Shown: positions 1 to 9,310 of the stretch, one piece after another
Layout of the letters: the number at the start of each line of letters is the position of its first letter
Numbering within the stretch: position 1 is the stretch's first letter
Source of the DNA: Zanthoxylum bungeanum
Taxonomy: Eukaryota; Streptophyta; Magnoliopsida; Sapindales; Rutaceae
Assembly (NCBI GenBank): GCA_019454045.1
Contig: SKCR01018441.1
Location: 310,001-374,000 of the forward strand
Direction: 5' to 3'
Length of the DNA stretch: 64,000 nucleotides
Position numbers and translations under genes: made by a program
Notes under the pieces: model-generated
Databases searched by the model: none
Told to the model about the DNA's origin: nothing
Seen by the model: the letters and a program-made list of their open reading frames with translations, nothing else

Positions 1-315
1 ATATACCAAGTGGTTACGGAGGCCGACCATCGCTAATAGCGAATGCCGTCGAGTTGGGTATTTAGGATGCTGAGGTGCTGAGGAGATATTTTCGGTAGAG
101 CCTCTCTTAAAATGACCCACAAAGAGTTGTAAGATGGGCAATAGATCCCAAGAATAATAGTACAATTTTTTTCCTTCTCATATAAAAACTTATTTATCCA
201 TATTTGTTTATTATGTGCTTAATGGATCGGGTCTGCTTTAGTACCGTCGAGGCCGGGATGATTTTATGGCTCGGGTCTGCTTTAGTACCACCGAGGCCGA
301 GTTGATTTTACGACT
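1..315 (+). mobile_element. H0 left part: internal region of an outer Gypsy-type host element
   Basis: This is the left half of an element (H0) split by E1. Bases around 108-170 resemble the stretch just after the gag fragment of E3 (about 17848-17905): both read gaccc, then gagttg, then gatccca in the same order. From about 225 to 315 there are two units of a GC-rich repeat with the core ctcgggtctgctttagtacc, the same 44-bp grammar as the E3 array and as 15001-15175. The sequence resumes at 14996. No intact ORF is present. Assignment to an E3-like family is inference from this shared order of blocks. Confidence 0.6.
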
Positions 316-927
316 TGTAGGCGCTGGTTTTCGTCCGAGGCCTACAATCGAGATTTCGTAGAAGAAGGGCACTAGCGACCCTGTAAAACAAAGATAGTGT
401 GAGCGGGAGTACTGCCCACCGGTGTGGTGGGTGCTGGGGGCACTCCGACGCTCAAGTTAGTAATGTGAATAAGTCGGTTGTACGGAGAATAAGGCTTGAA
501 GTTACCTCAATCAACTTTTGTTTCCCGTGAGGGCAGTGTATTATGATTTCACTGATGACAAGGAGTAGTGTTGTGTCATCTCCCCCCTCCTTTATGCCTT
601 GGCTCTTCTCTTTTATAGGCCCTCCTTACGAGGGGTCATTTAAATCTCTTCTACCCGTTGGATGTGTTAATGACAGGGTTTATGACTGTAACTGCCGATT
701 TAATGGAATTCATTACTGAAGGCGTTTTCCCAATCTAATTACTAATGAATCTGTTGACCTTCCTGAACTATTAAATTTGTTATGATGGGCTCTGGGCTGG
801 TATGGCCTCTCGGTCCAAAGCTGATTTCTCAAACTAGATCTAATGGTGGGCTTCGGGGCTTTGGTTTCTTGATTGGCCCAAAGGTGGAATGACAGTTATG
901 CCATTGGGCCCAAATTTGGCCCGTATA
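316..927 (-). repeat. E1 3' LTR
   Basis: About 612 bp, starting tgtaggcg on the plus strand. The inner end reads gtata where the partner LTR has gtaca, so the terminal CA is mutated here. The complement carries a TATA-like box at about 611-617. Roughly 20 substitutions and one small indel separate it from 14385-14995. Confidence 0.92.
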
Positions 928-1139
928 GTTTGTCCCATACTCTCTAAGTCAATGAGTCCTTGGCTTGGAGAGTACTTGACGTGTTTATCGCCTGGGGTGA
1001 GACCATAGGATGTAGATATACATGAGCGTTGGTGCTGCCTATTAATTGAACCAAACGAATGTGTAGTTATGAATTTGACTCTACAAGAGCCATTGGGGAA
1101 GTACCCAATCGACTGAACTAGATGAAGGTCAGGATATAA

Positions 1140-1780
1140 GTCATTCGACATGTGTAATCCATGTCTACAACTTGACTAGACACGAGTCCGTGAGGGATGT
1201 CCCCGGTCGACTGGACTTGCTGAGGCCAGGAAGGTATAAGTCATACGATATGTGTAATCCATGTTTACAACTTGACTCGACATAAGTCCATGAGGGATGT
1301 CCCCGGTCGACTGGACTTGCTGAGGCCAGGAAGGTATAAGTCATACGACATGTGTAATCCATGTCTACAACTTGACTCGACATGAGTCCATGGGGGATTT
1401 CCCCGGTCGACTGGCTTGCTGAGGCCAGGAAGGTATAAGTCATACGACATGTGTAATCCATGTCTACAACTTGACTCGACATGAGTCCATGAGGGATGTC
1501 CCCGGTCAACTGGGCTTGCTGAGGCCAGGAATGTATAAGTCATACGACATGTGTAATCCATGTCTACAACTTGACTCGACATGAGTATTTGAGGGATGTC
1601 CCCGGTCGACTGAACCAGATGAAGGTTCAGGGGTTATTTCACACGACATTGTCGTATGGACTGTAGGAAGTCCATATCTTCATTTGACTCGACATGAGTC
1701 CATGGGGGATGTTCCCGGTCGACTGAACCAATTACAGGTTCAGGACAATCTCCATACTACTGGTCAAAAACCAGGGGAGT
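1140..1780. repeat. E1 tandem array, 100-bp unit
   Basis: Five units with a period of 99-100 bp occupy about 1140-1610; the marker gagggatgt or a close variant recurs at 1192, 1292, 1392, 1491 and 1591. More degenerate units carrying ggtcgactgaacc follow to about 1780. The unit core, cggtcgactggacttg followed by gaggccagg, resembles the complement of the 146-bp array near the 3' end of E5. Open frames of 100-115 codons here merely translate the repeat. Confidence 0.9.
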
Positions 1781-3192
1781 CTTCAAATTTTTCTAGACCA
1801 GATGAAGGTCATTTGTTGAACTCGACTCTACATGAGCCATGGGGAATGTTCCTAGACGACTGAACCAGATGAATGTTCAAGGTACACTCAATACGACGGG
1901 GAGTCTTCAATGTCGTCTGGACTAGGAATAGTCCAGGTCTTCAACTATGTCATATGGCATTGCTTGTAAATTTCAAAACCACAATCATGGTAAGTAAAGA
2001 AATGAGAACATTGATACCTGTCGTCTGGAGTATCTGTCGAGTGACTAGTCAATGGCTCTTCAATATAAGAACCATACTATGTTTGACTGAAACAATGAGA
2101 GATCATTTACTTGTCTGTTGTGTCGACTGAGCTGAAGGTTGATAATGATGTCCCATATGGAGGATGTTTCATTGTCTTATGTATCAAGACGACCATACAT
2201 ATTGATAAAGGTACAAGGGAGTCTACAGATTACCAGATCTGATGGAGGTCTAAGAAGATTTCTTTCTACAACACTTGAAGAAAGTACATCAGAGTCTAGA
2301 TGACCTGATGAAGGTCCAAGAAAGTCTACACACTCCATTATACCTGACGAAGGTACATTGGAGTCTACACATTCCATTATACCTGATGAAGGTACATGGG
2401 AGTCTACACTCCAGACATGATGAAGATCTATGAGGGTCTTCATTCCTCATTCTACAAGATCTAACATGGGTCAATGAGGGTCTTTACTCTACTAGACCTG
2501 ATGAAGGTCTATGAAGGTTTTTCCTTCTCATACTACTAGACTTGATGATTGTCCATGAGACTACAATAGATAAACTTGATGAAAGCCATCATTGTTATCT
2601 ATATTCTACGAGACTACTGTCGAATGAAGTTGTCGAATGGAACTGACAAAGGTCCAAGGAGGTCATTACTCACTATACTAGACCTGAAGAAGGCCCATGA
2701 TACTACAATGGAATGAACTTGATGAAAGTCATCACTCATCTCTCTTCTATGAGACTACTGTCGAATAGACTTGATGAAATGACTAAATGAATCTTCATTC
2801 TACCTATTCATGATACTACTGTCAAATGGAAATGACAAAGGTCCATGAGACACGGTCGAATGAACCTAATGAATGTCTATGAGAATCACCACTCTACTAG
2901 ACCTGATGAAGGTCCATGAAGCTATGGTCGAATGAACTTGATGAAATGACTAAATGAATCTTCATTCTACCAATCCATGATACTATTGTCGAATGGAACT
3001 GACAAAGGTCCATGAGACACGGTTGAATGAAACTAATGCATGTCTATGAGAATCATCACTCTACTAGACCTGATGAAGGTCCATGAAGCTATGGTCGAAT
3101 GAATTTGATGAAGGTCCATGTGAATTTTCACTCTACCTCTCCATGAGACTACGGTTGAATGAACCTGTAGTATGGACTTGATAAATGTCTAT
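1781..3192. repeat. E1 degenerate repeats built on a gacctgatgaaggtcca motif
   Basis: Short imperfectly palindromic blocks such as gacctgatgaaggtcca recur dozens of times with variants (gtcgaatgga, tgagactac), becoming clearer from about 2200. The same repeats resume at 11444 on the other side of E2, which confirms that E2 interrupted a single array. No protein-like ORF was recognised. Confidence 0.75.
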
Positions 3193-3811
3193 CAAGGTGA
3201 TGAGCGGAAAATATATCAATATTTACCGCCCCTTTTACTTAATATTTTGTTTAGTTTCTCGGGTTTGATGAACGTTTTGATATGTTTAAGTTTATTTTGC
3301 AGATAAAATAATATTGGGACTTAATAAAATCATTTAGGACGAAATATGCGTCAAATAAGGTCAAAAATTGGACTTGACATATTAATTTTGGAGATTGGAA
3401 ACTTGAAAGGGCGTTTTAACGAAGTGCAGTTTTGGAAATTCCAGTTTTGTACATCTGTCGTATTTTGGGCATAACGTTTTACTCCGATATCGGATTGAGC
3501 TGATTCAAGTTCCATATTAAAGAAGACTCAAAGATTTATAGTTTTGAAAGACAAAATAATTTCGAATTCTGAAGATTTCATGCCCAAAATTGATGAACCA
3601 TCCAGAAGTGTGTTGTGTGTAATTATTAAAGTCACTTTCAATCATTTTCAAAGAAAAAAAATAAATTAATAAATAAATAATATAAATTATCAAATTATCA
3701 CCAAACATGATAAGAGATTAGTGGAGCAATTAATAATGGATTTGGTGGAGCAATTAGTGGAGCAATTAATAATTGATTTGGTAGATGATTTGATGGAGGC
3801 AAAATTTTGCC

Positions 3812-3819
3812 TATAAATA
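3812..3819 (+). promoter_or_regulatory. TATA box of the E2 5' LTR
   Basis: TATAAATA lies about 614 bp into the LTR in an otherwise AT-rich region and would place U3 at roughly 0.6 kb. At the matching place in the 3' LTR (about 9919-9926) the motif reads aataaata, so the box is damaged there. Confidence 0.6.
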
Positions 3820-4058
3820 CCAAGCCATTTCATTTGTAAAATTCGTACTTTCTTCTAAGGGATTCCTTAAGAATACTAAGAAGATTGTATCTTGTTTGTT
3901 TATTTATAGATTTTAGTAATTAATTTCCGCTTTCGCACTTTCTTTTCTTTACTTTTCAGTTTTTACTTTCTGCAATTTACTTTTACGCACAGTACTTTTC
4001 TTTATTTAATTTTCAGTTTTTACTTTTCAGTAATAAGGAGGTAACTCCCCTTTGCTGG

Positions 4059-4358
4059 GGTAAAAGGTAAAACTTTTATTACTAATATTTAGATTAATCT
4101 CCTTTAATTATAATATATAAACTAGTTAAAACCTGACTTAACGAGGATACCGCCATATTGGTCGGTTGGTAATTATTTAAATTGGTTTTAACCTGACTAA
4201 ACTGGATACCGCCTGATTGGTCGGTTGGTAATTAATTATTAATTTGACTTAATCTGGATACCACCTATATGGCTGGTTGGTAATTATCATGCAAAGTTAA
4301 TATATTATATTAAAGGAGATATCTAAAATAGAAGTAATAAAAGTGGATCCTTTTACCT
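4059..4358 (+). repeat. Large inverted repeat (hairpin) enclosing three tandem repeats in the E2 5' LTR
   Basis: Arms of about 50 nt (4059-4108 and 4309-4358) are imperfect reverse complements: each reads ggtaaaagg, then acttttattact, then atctccttta in complementary order. The loop (about 4125-4290) holds three roughly 60-bp repeats containing ggatacc and tcggttggtaatta. The 3' LTR has the same structure at 10166-10465 with a paired base change (T4103-A4314 versus C10210-G10421). Confidence 0.8.
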
Positions 4359-4394
4359 CAGTATTTTCTTTTATTGTACTTTTACTTTATTTAA

Positions 4395-4605
4395 TTTTCA
4401 GCAATTTACTTTCAGCAATTTACTTTTCAGCAATTTACTTTTCAGCATTTACTTTTCAGTAATTTACTTTCAACATTTACTTTTCAGTATTTAATTTTCA
4501 GCATTTATTTTCCGTCATTTACTTTCAGCAATTTACTTTTCAGCTTTTACTTTATGTCTTTTACTTTTCAGCATTTTTATTTTATATCTTTTACTTTTAA
4601 GTTTT
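4395..4605 (+). repeat. Minisatellite of tttactttcagcaa type in the E2 5' LTR
   Basis: About a dozen imperfect 14-17 bp units of the form acttttcagcaattt occur in tandem. A matching, slightly different set lies at about 10495-10690 in the 3' LTR. Confidence 0.85.
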
Positions 4606-5358
4606 TACTAGCCCTAGTTATGTGTTAGTTATCTGGGGTTGTGATGAATTCTAATATCACCGGTTTATAAGGGTTATTTTATAATTTGGGTAATTTAAAG
4701 GTTTACTTATTAAGTCTTAAGCTTAATGCTTCTTGTTGTCTGATCACCAATAAGATTGATCTGGTAAATCTAAAATGAACTAGACATAGGGATTTTAGGT
4801 TTCAGCCTTAGACTTAATAGCCCACGATCTTCCTTGAGGATAGATAACCCTTTAATAGATTTCTTTACAGGATATACATATACCTGTCAGGCGGGGGTAG
4901 CCATAATTGGAACTTAAACTTAAAGAATCTAGATAATTTGGTTGACATAGACATATGGTTCAATTGGGTTAAACTGGGTATTTACGTCTGACCATCGACA
5001 TAGGCTTTTGCATAATTTAGTGTTCCAGGTGAGTAAACCGATTTATTACACAAACATAAAATAATCACTTCATCTTTTAAAAGATATTAGAAAGATTCAC
5101 AACCCTAGATCTTTGAGTCTTTTGTTATTTTCCTTAGTATTTTCTTTTGTTTATTTTATTTATTTTAATTAAGGAAAACCACATTCAACCAATCAAACAA
5201 TCATTCTCTTTTCCTTATAATTAGATACCTGTAAATAAATAGTATCAATAATTAATAACAACAATAGGAATTAAGTCCTCGTGGGATCGATATTTTTATA
5301 CTACTTGAACGATACGTGCGCTTGCGTTATACGTGTGTGTTTATGCCGATCAAGTTTT

Positions 5359-5376
5359 TGGCGCCGTTGCCGAGGA
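5359..5376 (+). other. E2 primer binding site (tRNA-Asp type)
   Basis: TGGCGCCGTTGCCGAGGA differs at one position from the complement of the 3' end of plant tRNA-Asp(GTC) as I know it. It begins six bases after the LTR end. This is where reverse transcription of the element RNA would be primed. Confidence 0.85.
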
Positions 5377-5484
5377 CTTATTTTTCTTGAGTTATTAATT
5401 TTGAAGCTATCTAATTTACTTGTATCTAATTTTCTTTTATCTGTAATTTTTATTTCCTTCTTTTATTTTTCAGGTGATTGAAAA

Positions 5485-6765
5485 ATGGAACATTATTGGG
5501 AGATTGAAAGATTTCGAGCTTTACTAGAAGATACACCCCAAATTTGGGAGCAACAGTCCGAGTTTCTGAGGCCTGTTGTCCAGCCCAACAATTATCACTG
5601 GATGCCAGAACCAAGCAATACCACATTTGCTAAACAAGACGCAATGGGTAGATGTGACATATGTAATGGTAACCACCCGAGAGATTATTGCAAGTACAAC
5701 TACAATCCAGGGTGGCAGAGCTATCAAAATCCTTCATGGTACGAAGAACCATCACATTTTCCATCTTATCCACCATCCTACAATGATCTTCATCAACAAT
5801 CAGAACAATCAGAAGAAGATCAGATGATTGACATGCTCAAAGATGTGTTCAAGAAACGAGATGAAAAGTTGGATACAATGCTTGAAACATTCCAGAATCA
5901 ACTCGAAAGTATTCAGAGTCAAACAGAATCCATACAGAGAATAACAGATCAGATCAGACAATTAACAGAAAACCAGAACTTCATACCTCAAGAAGCATTT
6001 TTAGATGACACTGATGAAGCCTTCGAGTACCCAGAGATCCACAATGACACCTTAACAGAGGAGGAGGCTGAGCAGTATCAACAACCAGAGGTATCAGTTC
6101 AGGAGCCCAAACCAGCAAAGTCTCTATATGACTTTTATTATTCAGATTCTGACGAGGATGAAGCTGATCTATTTGTACCAACTGCACCAACAACGGAGGA
6201 TCAAACTTTCAATCCTCAAAATGAAGATCTTGGAGCATGCTTTACCATGATGTTTGATGAAGATCTACTTGAACCATCCATTCCAGTCGTATCAGATGAT
6301 GAAAACCTAATGTCAGAAACATCTTTACATCCTTAGGCAGATACTTATGGAGCATGCATTTCACAGATGACGGATGAAGAGCTGAATATGGAAATTTTCA
6401 AATACATCTGTGAAGAAAAGGTGGAGCAAGAAACAGATAAAATAGAGGAGCAACTGTCAGACCAAATTGAAAATCCAGAGCATTCAGGAGAAACATCGTT
6501 GTATCGGGGAGTACAAATCAAAGATATCACCCAGAAGCTTGACAGAATGGAACTTCCATACCAAGTCAAGCACCATACGAGACCTCCTGATTTTCTTTCT
6601 TTCTTTGCAGGAACCACTGGAGCAACAAGGAGCAAAAAGGTGGCACAAGCACTAAATGGGACAAAAAAATTTCTGCTACCTTACCGTTGGAAGAGACCCT
6701 TCAAAAGCAATGCTCATGGGATTGTCTTTAATCGGACATCCAAAACGACGCTGAAACCTCATTGA
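5485..6765 (+). pseudogene. gag: Truncated gag-like ORF of E2, one in-frame TAG
   Basis: The frame starts at the ATG at 5485, 133 bp after the LTR, and runs 283 codons to a TAG at 6334-6336. The same frame stays open from there to a TGA ending at 6765, so the full ORF would be about 426 codons. Near the N-terminus there is a zinc knuckle with Cys57, Cys60, His64 and Cys69 (CX2CX3HX4C), followed by YNPGW, which resembles the C-terminal part of Athila-type Gag. A Gln-rich probable coiled coil spans about residues 110-165, and acidic low-complexity sequence follows. The capsid part normally found before the knuckle is missing. The TAG fits a single C-to-T change of a CAG codon, though read-through cannot be excluded. 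Confidence 0.75.
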
Positions 6766-7303
6766 TAGATAGATTTCAGTCATGTCTGGCTAAAGAAGAA
6801 AAATTTAGCGCTAGCAGGGAGGCAACCCATGCAATTTGTTGTAATTTCTATTTTTATATTTTGTGTATACATGTTGTAGAATTTTTAATTTTGTGTGTTA
6901 TTTTGAAGGGAAAAGCACAAACGGAGCATTTTAAGGCAGAAGGAAAACAGGAATGGTGTTTTGCAATCAGGAAGAAAAGAGCTAATTCATTTGTGATGGC
7001 TGAGTAAAAAATGAATTCTCGAGACGCATCCTAATGAATTTATACTAAGCGAGTGGCGTATTGCATACACAATTTCGTTGCCTTAATTATTGCTTTGATT
7101 TGCTTTTCTGTTGTAATTATCTTTATTTTCGTAGACAGGATCCAGACTTTTTGACCTTTCACGATTTCTTTTGTTGTTTAGCTAACAAACGTCATCGGGA
7201 AGATACTAGTGCTATTATTACTCACCCTTTTCAGGTACTATAAATTCAGCCCGTCATTGCACTTTTGAAGGCATCCAGAGTTGAGAAAGAAATACATATA
7301 AAA
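6766..7303 (+). other. E2 spacer between gag and LOG ORFs, with a conserved block
   Basis: No credible ORF. At about 6806-6829 there is a block containing gcgctagcagggaggcaacc, a sequence type I recognise as recurrent in plant non-autonomous Gypsy elements. Two acceptor-like sites with T-rich stretches (ttttcgtag near 7133 and cccttttcag near 7234) precede the LOG ORF and could let it be expressed from a spliced LTR transcript; this is inference. Confidence 0.5.
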
Positions 7304-7957
7304 ATGGAAGCCACTTCGAGAAGACGAGTTGAAAACATCTGTGTGTTTTGCGGTAGTAGTGTTGGTACTAAGCCACAATACGTAGAAGTAGCACAAGAAT
7401 TGGGTCGAGTCTTAGCTGTAAGGAATATACACTTAATATACGGCGGGGGTAATCTTGGACTTATGGGGATCGTTTCAAAGGCTGTACATGAAGGAGGCAG
7501 TCACGTTTTGGGAATCATCACAAAACCCTTGGCAGAGGCAAATCTTATTGAACCATCAAACAGAGACGAACTGATCGTGCCAGGTATGTCTGAACGACTG
7601 GTAAAAATGATTAACAGTACTGATGCTTTTATTGCTTTGCCAGGTGGCTTGGGCACATTGGTGGAAATTTTTATAGTGCTATTTTGGGCGAACTTGAACA
7701 TACACCAGAAACCAATTGGGCTGTTTAACGTTGATGGATTTTATGATTTTCTTTGTGTGTTTCTTGATGATGCCCGGAGAAATGGGTTCGTGTCAAAACC
7801 TATGAAAGAACTCCTCTTTACTGCCAGAAATGCTCCGGATCTAATTGACCAAATCTTAGCCTATGAACCACAAGTTGACCCTATCCTTTCAAAGATAAAT
7901 TGGTCCGAGGACGATCGTGGTAAGAGGCGTCGTGTTAATCTGGATCTTAACCTTTAA
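7304..7957 (+). CDS. LOG-family cytokinin riboside 5'-monophosphate phosphoribohydrolase captured in E2
   Basis: This is an intact 217-codon ORF. LOG enzymes release free, active cytokinin bases from cytokinin riboside 5'-monophosphates, usually in cytosol and nucleus. The Rossmann-type motif YGGG is at residues 46-49, the conserved MxER at 95-98, and the signature PGGxGTxxE at 113-121 with every fixed residue present. The length matches the family (about 210-230). I chose the ATG at 7304 because of its good context (aaaATGgaa); the frame is open further upstream only through non-ATG codons. Plant LOG genes usually have several introns, so the uninterrupted frame points to capture of a spliced mRNA. 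Unusually, the C-terminus carries a basic KRRR (207-210) followed by a terminal LDLNL (213-217), which fits the EAR repression motif LxLxL. It lies in sense inside E2, between gag remnants and the 3' LTR. Family membership is firm; activity and expression are unknown. Confidence 0.9.
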   Translation: MEATSRRRVENICVFCGSSVGTKPQYVEVAQELGRVLAVRNIHLIYGGGNLGLMGIVSKAVHEGGSHVLGIITKPLAEANLIEPSNRDELIVPGMSERLVKMINSTDAFIALPGGLGTLVEIFIVLFWANLNIHQKPIGLFNVDGFYDFLCVFLDDARRNGFVSKPMKELLFTARNAPDLIDQILAYEPQVDPILSKINWSEDDRGKRRRVNLDLNL

Positions 7958-9297
7958 CTTTTCGTGTAGAATTTCAACTAACCAGGTACTATCTTCTAAA
8001 CTCTTCTTCTATTGTTAAAGACATTGGGGACAATGTCTCATTTAGGTTTGGGGGAGGGAATTAGTTGATCAGTACCTTGTTTTTAGTTTGTGTGTTATTT
8101 TTATTTTTAGTCTAAAATTTTTCGAAAAATACAAAAAAAAATTGAAAATTTTTCAAAAATTACAAAAATATTTTCTGTTTATGTGTTTTTATTTTGACTA
8201 AAAAGGTGAAATTGGTAAGAGATAGCTGGGTAAGGAGTTTCCACTCTTGAGACGTATCTCAAACCATTTTTGAAACAAGTTAATTTTTGTTTATTTCCTT
8301 TTGAATTATTTAATTTGTGAATTCTCCATAAAACTGATTAAAATGGATCTTCACATGCTTAGTTAGCAAATATTATCAACATGCATAGTAACATACGGAC
8401 ATGAGCTAAAATTGAAAAGTTTGTAATAGTCAGTGCTCTAGTTTAATTGGAAGAAACATCTCAAAAAACAATGGATTAAAAAAAAGTAAAAAAAAAAGTA
8501 AAAAAAAAAAACATCTGAGATCCGAGTTATTAAGTCTGTAAGGGTGTTTTAACACCTAGTGCCCTAAAACCAACTGGTTTGGGAGTCACTGGCCAAAAGC
8601 TCGCTACATGGATCAAAGATGCTGCAAAAATATCTGAAGTCTGAGTAATTAAGTCCGTAGGGGTGTCTTAACATCTGGTGCCTTAAATCCAACTAGTTTG
8701 GGAGCCACCGACCCAAAGCTCGTTACATAGATGGAATGTATTGTATATAAATAAAAAATATAGGAAAAAAAGAAAAAAAAATCAGAAAAAAATCAGAAAA
8801 ATTATTCCATTGCTACAAAAAGGTGTGAATTCTGATAAAACTTTAGGACAAAAATATTACTCTCTTATCAACTGCACTTATGACTGTTGTGGGAAAAAAA
8901 TGAGTTGTTTAAATATTTTGTTGGCTGTGTATATGGAGAATGGTAAAAGTAATCGGAGAATTTACTTATTCAGTAATTTAGAAAGAAAGAAAACAACTAG
9001 TAACTTGGAGTATAAATTTCACCTGATTAGTCACTAACTTCTTTATTCTCTTTTCGCTTGTCTTTTTGCTTTTGTGTGCATTAGTTTCACTACCTTTTTA
9101 CTTTTGTAAAATGTTTGTGGGTATCATTGATGTAAACCCTCACGAGACTACAACTCGTCCACTAGGGACACCTAGGGGTTTAAAGGCTTGTTGCATACAC
9201 TAAATGCAACCGTGATCCCTACGAAAGTGGCTTAGTTTAATTTTAATTATTTCTTGTATTTTATTTTATTGTTTTGCTCGAGGACTAGCAAAATTTT
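7958..9297 (+). other. E2 3' untranslated region with a small hairpin, a second purine tract and a 120-bp duplication
   Basis: No supported gene. The palindrome gacattggggacaatgtc lies at 8020-8037 and is followed by a purine tract (aggtttgggggagggaa, 8044-8060) very like the one beside the 3' LTR. An imperfect tandem duplication of about 100-120 bp occupies roughly 8505-8615 and 8625-8735; both halves contain ttaagtc, then ggtgt, then gtttgggag. AT-rich and A-rich runs surround them. A 98-codon frame at 8741-9037 looks like chance. Confidence 0.7.
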
Positions 9298-9310
9298 AGG
9301 TTTGGGGGTG
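9298..9310 (+). other. E2 polypurine tract
   Basis: aggtttgggggtg directly abuts the 3' LTR start tgatgagcgg. This is the expected primer site for plus-strand DNA synthesis. Confidence 0.85.

Larger units (their letters stand above)
3198..5352 (+). repeat. E2 5' LTR
   Basis: About 2155 bp, from tgatgagcgg to the terminal CA of gccgatca. It contains a TATA box (3812-3819), a large inverted repeat enclosing three 60-bp repeats (4059-4358), a minisatellite (about 4395-4605) and an AT-rich 3' part. The TG/CA ends, the TSD and the second copy at 9311 define it. Confidence 0.95.

Noticed and set aside
1165..1582. Minus-strand ORFs of 105-114 codons
   Set aside because: They translate the 100-bp array of E1 with shifting frames.
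6334..6336. Programmed stop-codon read-through in E2 gag
   Set aside because: The frame stays open after TAG, but the context after it does not match a read-through signal I know, and the same CAG-to-TAG change is common in this window. Decay is the simpler reading.
7265..7303. Upstream extension of the LOG ORF by 13 codons
   Set aside because: The extension depends on a TTG start. The ATG at 7304 has a good context and matches family length.
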